Of a DNA stretch of 64,000 bases, positions 59,571 through 64,000 are shown piece by piece. The stretch covers positions 1,265,001 to 1,329,000 of the forward strand of contig NZ_CP132507.1 in assembly GCF_032191775.1 (NCBI RefSeq), read 5' to 3'. The notes under the pieces were generated by a model. The model saw nothing but the letters and a program-made list of their open reading frames with translations, was not told where the DNA came from and ran no database searches. The translations under genes and the position numbers were made by a program. Origin of the DNA: Rhodoferax mekongensis. Its GTDB lineage: Bacteria; Pseudomonadota; Gammaproteobacteria; Burkholderiales; Burkholderiaceae_C. How positions within the stretch are numbered: position 1 is the stretch's first letter; the number at the start of each line of letters is the position of its first letter.

Positions 59571-60827
59571 ATGCACGCCACATCCCGAACTATGCCCCGT
59601 GCCTTCTATGTGCTGCTTGCGGTGCAGTTCGTTTCTACCCTGGCGGATAACGCGTTCCTGATCGTCGCGATTGCCCGCGTCATGGAGCTGGCCGAGGCGG
59701 ATTGGCGCATCCCCCTTCTGAAAATCGGGTTCACCTTGTTTTATGTGTTGCTGGCTCCTCTGGTGGGGCCGGTGGCTGACGCCTTCCCCAAAGGGCGGGT
59801 CATGGTCCTGTCGAATGCCCTCAAGGTGGTGGCTATGGTGCTGCTGCTTCACGGGGTGGATCCGCTCTTGGCCATTGTGGTGGCGGGCTGGGGCGCAGCG
59901 CTGTATGCCCCTGCCAAATACGGCTTGATGACGGAGTTGCTGCCGTCCAGTGAGCTGGTGCGGGCCAATGGTTTCTTTGAAGGTGCCACGGTATGCGCCG
60001 TGATTTTTGGGACCGTGCTGGGCGGTGTATTGATCAGCCCGCTGTTGCCGGTGTTGCAAGGGCCACTGTTGTGGAGCTGGCAGGGGGCTACTGGCACCGC
60101 CCTGTTGACGGGCATGCTGGTGTTGCTGGCTTTGAATAGCGTGGCCATGCTGGTGTGCTTTGTCATTCCTGACAGTGGTGCGCGGTATGACCCGTATTCG
60201 ATTCACCCACGTGCCCTTGCGGTTCGTTTCTGGCGTGAAAACATTCTTTTGTGGCGGGATGCCGTGGGCGGCATGTCCATGTCGGTGACCACCTTGCTGT
60301 GGGGGGTAGGGGCGACCTTGCAATTGGTGGTGCTGCGTTGGGCGAATGAGGCCCTGGGTTTACCACTGGACAAAGCGGCTTACTTGCAGGGTGTCACTGC
60401 AATGGGTGTCGTGGCCGGCGCCATAGCCGCCAGCCGCTATGTGGCACTGGACCGGGCGGTACGCCTCTTGCCTTTGGGATTGCTGTTGGGGTTGGTCATC
60501 CCGCTCATGCTGTGGGTTCAATCCATCCCCATGGCCGCTGTGTTGATGGTGGTGGTCGGTGCGATGGCCGGTTTCTTTGTGGTGCCCATGAATGCCCTAT
60601 TGCAGCACCGTGGCTACACCTTGTTGACGGCAGGTCGCTCCATCGCGGTCCAGGGTTTCAATGAGAACGCGGGCATGCTGGTCATGCTGGCGGTCTATGC
60701 AGGCGCCACCGCGCTGCACTTGCAGCTCAGCACATTGGTATTGGGGTTCGGTGCTTTGGTGACGGTGGGCATGGTGCTGGTGTGCGTTGCCTATCGTGGG
60801 CAGTGGATGCCGGCGCGACTGGCTTGA
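59571..60827 (+). CDS. lplT: Lysophospholipid transporter LplT-like
   Basis: A 418-residue MFS transporter with about 12 hydrophobic helices. The N-terminal FVSTLADNAFLIVAIARV, LLAPLVGPVADAFPKGRVM and YAPAKYGLMTELLPSSELVRANG (in part) are characteristic of LplT, which flips lysophospholipids inward for re-acylation. ATG 59571 is used; ATG 59592 is an alternative. Confidence 0.88.
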   Translation: MHATSRTMPRAFYVLLAVQFVSTLADNAFLIVAIARVMELAEADWRIPLLKIGFTLFYVLLAPLVGPVADAFPKGRVMVLSNALKVVAMVLLLHGVDPLLAIVVAGWGAALYAPAKYGLMTELLPSSELVRANGFFEGATVCAVIFGTVLGGVLISPLLPVLQGPLLWSWQGATGTALLTGMLVLLALNSVAMLVCFVIPDSGARYDPYSIHPRALAVRFWRENILLWRDAVGGMSMSVTTLLWGVGATLQLVVLRWANEALGLPLDKAAYLQGVTAMGVVAGAIAASRYVALDRAVRLLPLGLLLGLVIPLMLWVQSIPMAAVLMVVVGAMAGFFVVPMNALLQHRGYTLLTAGRSIAVQGFNENAGMLVMLAVYAGATALHLQLSTLVLGFGALVTVGMVLVCVAYRGQWMPARLA

Positions 60828-60872
60828 TAGACGTCAAACTGTCAAAAAAGCATCATCAAGCTGTTATGTGGG

Positions 60873-62174
60873 GTGCCTAGTCTCGGGCTTGTGAAAACCT
60901 CCGACGACCTCCTCATCGAGTCCTTCGCCCCGCATCTTTCCAGTTTGCGGATTGCCGTTGTGACAGAAACCTTTCCCCCCGAAGTCAATGGCGTGGCCAT
61001 GACGCTGGGATGGCTCGTCAACGGCATGCTGAAAAAGGGGCATTCGGTCCAAGTGGTGCGACCGCGCCAATCGCGCGAGCAGGCCACCTTGCAGCACGAG
61101 GGGCTGGATGAAGTGCTCTCCAAAGGCGTGCCTTTGCCGGCGTACGGCGAGCTGCGGTTCGGCATGCCCTCCAAAAACCGCCTGCTCAAGCTGTGGGGGG
61201 AGCGTCGGCCCGACATCGTGCACGTGGTCACCGAAGGCCCGCTGGGTTGGTCTGCGGTAGCGGCAGCGCGCAAGTTGCAGCTGCCCATCACCAGTTCGTT
61301 CCACACCAATTTTCAGAGCTATTCGCAGCACTACGGCATTGGCCTCTTGAAGACGCCGATCGAGTCTTACCTGCGCAAGCTGCACAACCGCACCCAAGCC
61401 ACCATGGTGCCCACCCGCAGCCTGGTGCAGGACCTGAGCGCACGTGGCTACGAGAACGTGACCCTGCTGTCGCGCGGCGTTGCGCTGGAGCAGTTCGGCC
61501 CGCAACACCGGTCTGATGTGCTGCGCCGCCAATGGGGCGTGCAGGGCGATGAGCCGGTCATTCTGCTGGTGGGGCGCCTCGCCAAGGAAAAAAATGTGGG
61601 ACTGGTGGTGGCCGCGTTCCGCGCCATAAAAGCCCGTGTGCCGGACGTAAAACTCGTGTTTGTGGGCGATGGCCCTCTGCGCAAGGCGCTGACCGAGGCG
61701 TGCCCGGAAGCCTACTTTGCCGGTGTGCAAAAAGGCGGCGACCTCGCGGCGCACTATGCCTCGGCCGACCTGTTTTTGTTCCCCAGCATGACAGAGACCT
61801 ACGGCAACGTGGTGCCAGAAGCATTGGCCAGTGGGCTGGCGGTGGTGTCGTACGACTGTGCCGCAGCGCTGGAACTGATTGAAAGCGGTGACAACGGGGT
61901 ACTGGTGCCTACAGGCGACGACGTGTCTTTCGTCAATGCCGCAGTGCAACTGGCGGTGGACCCTGAACGCATCGCGCGTTTCCGCGCGGCGGCTGCCAAG
62001 GCCGTGGCCGACCGCAGCTGGGATGCGGTGGCCGATACGTTTTTGCACACCTTGCGCGCGGTACTGGAGCGCCACGGCCGGCCGTTTGCTTCCGTCCCCG
62101 CGAGCAGGGCAAACGCCTCAGGATTGCCAGCGAAGGAGCGGCTGGCCCATTCGCACGCGCGACCCTTGCTCTAG
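60873..62174 (+). CDS. Group 1/GT4-type glycosyltransferase
   Basis: A 433-residue GT-B enzyme: N-terminal RIAVVTETFPPEVNGVAMTL, PDIVHVVTEGPLGW, SSFHTNFQSYSQ, the C-terminal LLVGRLAKEKN and the EX7E-type FPSMTETYGNVVPEALASG motif. It transfers a sugar, likely to a lipid, given the neighbouring lplT and psd genes. GTG 60873 is the listed start, GTG 60891 also possible. The 3' end overlaps the convergent psd gene by 57 bases. Confidence 0.88.
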   Translation: MPSLGLVKTSDDLLIESFAPHLSSLRIAVVTETFPPEVNGVAMTLGWLVNGMLKKGHSVQVVRPRQSREQATLQHEGLDEVLSKGVPLPAYGELRFGMPSKNRLLKLWGERRPDIVHVVTEGPLGWSAVAAARKLQLPITSSFHTNFQSYSQHYGIGLLKTPIESYLRKLHNRTQATMVPTRSLVQDLSARGYENVTLLSRGVALEQFGPQHRSDVLRRQWGVQGDEPVILLVGRLAKEKNVGLVVAAFRAIKARVPDVKLVFVGDGPLRKALTEACPEAYFAGVQKGGDLAAHYASADLFLFPSMTETYGNVVPEALASGLAVVSYDCAAALELIESGDNGVLVPTGDDVSFVNAAVQLAVDPERIARFRAAAAKAVADRSWDAVADTFLHTLRAVLERHGRPFASVPASRANASGLPAKERLAHSHARPLL

Positions 62175-62999
62175 GCCCGCATCGAGCACAAAGCCTTTGG
62201 GCGCCAGCACGATCACGGTGGAGCCATGCTGAAACCAGCCCATTTCCTGCCCGCGCTCGAAGGTTGCGTGGCAGGCAATTTTCTTGGGGCCGGTGTACTT
62301 CAGGTGGAACAACACATCCAGAAAGTGCAGCCGGATGCTGGCTACCAGCACTGCAGCCACCGGAACCAGTGCCACGCGTTGCCCCTGCAGCGGGCCGGGG
62401 CCGCTCAGTCGGGTACCGATGAAGGCGCGCTCGTTTTTGCAGAACAGTTTTTCCACCCGCTTGAGGGCAATCGGGTTCACGTTCCAGGTGTCGCCCGAGA
62501 AGTAGCGCACTTCGTCCACGGTGCAGTGGTGCGGGGCGTGGAAGCGGTGGTACATGCTAGATGTGAGGCGCAAGGTCACAAAGCTGCCGTCGCGCCATTC
62601 GTCGATGTCCGCGTCCGGGCCCAGCAGGTCTTCCAGGGTGTACGGAAAGCCTTTGGCCTGGAACACGCGGGTGCCTTCAATGGGACCGCTCGCGCCAATG
62701 ATGGCGTCGACCGGGCTGGTCATGGCATCCACATCTTGCGCCACGGGACGGGCGCCATCTTTGAGTTCGCGGGTGAAGCAGTCATGCATGCTGGAAAAGC
62801 GCTGCTTTTTGGCTTCGCTCAAGTCCAGGTCGCTGAAGAACTTCCAGATGCCGATAGAGGCATCCCGCACCAGCGGCTGCTCGATCTTGCTGAACCATCC
62901 CAGAAAGCGGGTGAGAGCCTGGCGCGGAATTCGGTTGGTCAGCAGGAAGTTCAAGTCTTCCTGGCTGAGGATTTTTTGAATCTGTGCACGTAGTTGCAT
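62118..62999 (-). CDS. psd: Phosphatidylserine decarboxylase
   Basis: A 293-residue proenzyme. The N-terminal MQLRAQIQKILSQEDLNF, central ARPVAQDVDAMTSPVDAIIG, SMYHRFHAPHHC and the C-terminal autocleavage motif FQHGSTVIVL (the Ser becomes the pyruvoyl group) match Psd. It converts phosphatidylserine to phosphatidylethanolamine at the inner membrane. The start at 62999 is set by homology to the family N-terminus. Confidence 0.92.
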   Translation of the reverse strand: MQLRAQIQKILSQEDLNFLLTNRIPRQALTRFLGWFSKIEQPLVRDASIGIWKFFSDLDLSEAKKQRFSSMHDCFTRELKDGARPVAQDVDAMTSPVDAIIGASGPIEGTRVFQAKGFPYTLEDLLGPDADIDEWRDGSFVTLRLTSSMYHRFHAPHHCTVDEVRYFSGDTWNVNPIALKRVEKLFCKNERAFIGTRLSGPGPLQGQRVALVPVAAVLVASIRLHFLDVLFHLKYTGPKKIACHATFERGQEMGWFQHGSTVIVLAPKGFVLDAGLEQGSRVRMGQPLLRWQS

Positions 63000-63040
63000 G
63001 GTGATTGTTGATAGTGAAGTTGGATTGAAAGGTGAATGTC

Positions 63041-64000
63041 GTGAATGAATCTCTAGAACTGCAAACCCTGCTGCTGGCCGGCGTGGGCACGGCGGCTGCC
63101 ATAGCGGCTTTGCGCAAATTGAAGGCGCGCGCCGAGCTCTCGCTGGCCAAGCACCGCTCGCTGGCAGGCCATCCGCGGAATGCGCGTTTGCTGGCTTCTT
63201 TGCTGCCCAACTACAGCTACGACGAGCACCAGGTTCTCGCCGTAGACGGCGCACCAGTCGATGTGGTGGCGCAACGCAAAGCGGCGTTCGCCGCGCTGGT
63301 GAAAGGCATTGCACAGCGTCACCCCAAGACCCTGGAGGCGGGCGCTTCGGTGTTCGATGGCTTGTCGGACATGCAGTTCGTCAGTGCCTACCGCGTGCCC
63401 TACCAATTCAAGGCCATGGTCAAGCAGGGCTTGAAGATCGGTTCCTTTTTGCAGTCGTCTTCCGGCGTCACCGTGACCGATCTGGACGGCAATGTGTTCA
63501 TCGACCTGACCGGCTCCTATGGCGTGAACCTGATGGGCAATGACTTTTACAAAGAGTGCATTGACGAAGGCGCTGCCATCGCGCGTGATTTGGGTCCGGT
63601 GCTGGGCGCATACCACCCGGTCATGGTGGACAACGTGCAGCGCCTGCGCAAAGCCTCGGGCATGGACGAGATGTCTTTCCACATGTCCGGCACCGAGGCA
63701 GTGATGCAAGCCGTGCGCCTGGCCCGCTACCACACCGGCCGCAAGAAGCTGGTGCGGTTTTGCGGTTCCTACCACGGCTGGTGGGGCGATGTGCAGCCCG
63801 GCATCGGCAATCCGATGACGGCCAAAGACACCTTCACCTTGTCTGAAATGGGCGAGGGCACTCTGCGCGTGCTGCGCAAGCGCCGTGACATTGCCTGCAT
63901 CTTGATCAACCCCTTGCAGGCCCTGCACCCCAACATGCCGGCGCCCAGCGACGGCTCCTTGCTGGACGGTTCGCGCAAAGCCGGATTCGACAAAGCGGCC
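63041..64000 (+). CDS. Class III aminotransferase (GSA-aminomutase-like), 3' end outside window
   Basis: Starts at GTG 63041 after AAAGGTGA and runs off the right edge (320 codons visible). NYSYDEHQVLAV, DLDGNVFIDLTGSYGVNLMG, the PLP-pocket segment FHMSGTEAVMQAVRLAR and FCGSYHGWWGD are typical of class III aminotransferases related to glutamate-1-semialdehyde aminomutase. The substrate is unknown; an N-terminal hydrophobic extension (LLAGVGTAAAIAAL) is unusual. Confidence 0.85.
   Translation, partial: MNESLELQTLLLAGVGTAAAIAALRKLKARAELSLAKHRSLAGHPRNARLLASLLPNYSYDEHQVLAVDGAPVDVVAQRKAAFAALVKGIAQRHPKTLEAGASVFDGLSDMQFVSAYRVPYQFKAMVKQGLKIGSFLQSSSGVTVTDLDGNVFIDLTGSYGVNLMGNDFYKECIDEGAAIARDLGPVLGAYHPVMVDNVQRLRKASGMDEMSFHMSGTEAVMQAVRLARYHTGRKKLVRFCGSYHGWWGDVQPGIGNPMTAKDTFTLSEMGEGTLRVLRKRRDIACILINPLQALHPNMPAPSDGSLLDGSRKAGFDKAA

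Noticed and set aside
1-64000. CRISPR arrays, insertion sequences, rRNA genes
   Set aside because: None seen on reading through: no regularly spaced repeats, no transposase motifs and no rRNA sequence.

Overview
The window holds most of a temperate, podovirus-like prophage (about 1-55,150) followed by about 9 kb of bacterial chromosome. The host genes (a MoxR ATPase with a VWA partner, a di-haem cytochrome c, an LplT-like transporter, a type-4-like glycosyltransferase, a phosphatidylserine decarboxylase and a class III aminotransferase) together with the moderately high GC suggest a betaproteobacterium, probably Burkholderiales/Comamonadaceae. That placement is inference, not proven. The left prophage end, and any integrase, lie outside the window.

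Layout. 1-1,963 (minus): recombination operon with an unknown protein, a PD-(D/E)XK exonuclease and RecT. 2,112-3,103 (minus): the lysogeny operon, an S24-type CI repressor plus a membrane protein. 3,176-5,888 (plus): Cro-like protein, small regulators, a DUF1367 protein, RusA and a Ref-like nuclease. 5,885-20,145 (minus): a very long leftward operon of about 47 mostly tiny, overlapping accessory genes. Recognisable members are a release-factor-like domain protein, a histone-deacetylase-fold hydrolase, ArdA antirestriction and a DUF2591 protein; three internal terminators suggest antitermination. 20,650-22,144 (minus): replication genes. 22,317 onwards (plus): the late region. It opens with a strong promoter, an initiator-type tRNA-Met and about 460 nt of apparently structured RNA, then Rz/Rz1, a Gp49-family protein, a Tad2-like (DUF2829) anti-Thoeris fusion, terminase, portal, a fibre-like cargo gene, a small-RNA-like unit, scaffold, an N4-gp56-type capsid protein, head completion and tail genes, a glycine-rich fibre, putative lysis genes and ejection proteins. 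It ends in a 3,265-residue polyvalent protein.

How it works together. Four early promoters share the sequence TTTGCTAAA (or CTGCTAAA) at the -10 position, suggesting one repressor regulon covering cro, recT, the replication genes and the long accessory operon. Two late-region promoters share a 16-nt 5' leader. The polyvalent protein looks like an injected multi-domain effector/protease: it has an HExxH metalloprotease-like motif, two ADP-ribosyltransferase-like regions, a MuF-C-like region and an LPD38-like C-terminus. Some of these blocks are separated by a repeated FQ(K/R)RE linker. Three +1-frame ORFs with good ribosome-binding sites are nested in its low-complexity linkers. All family names come from motif recognition by eye; no database search was possible.
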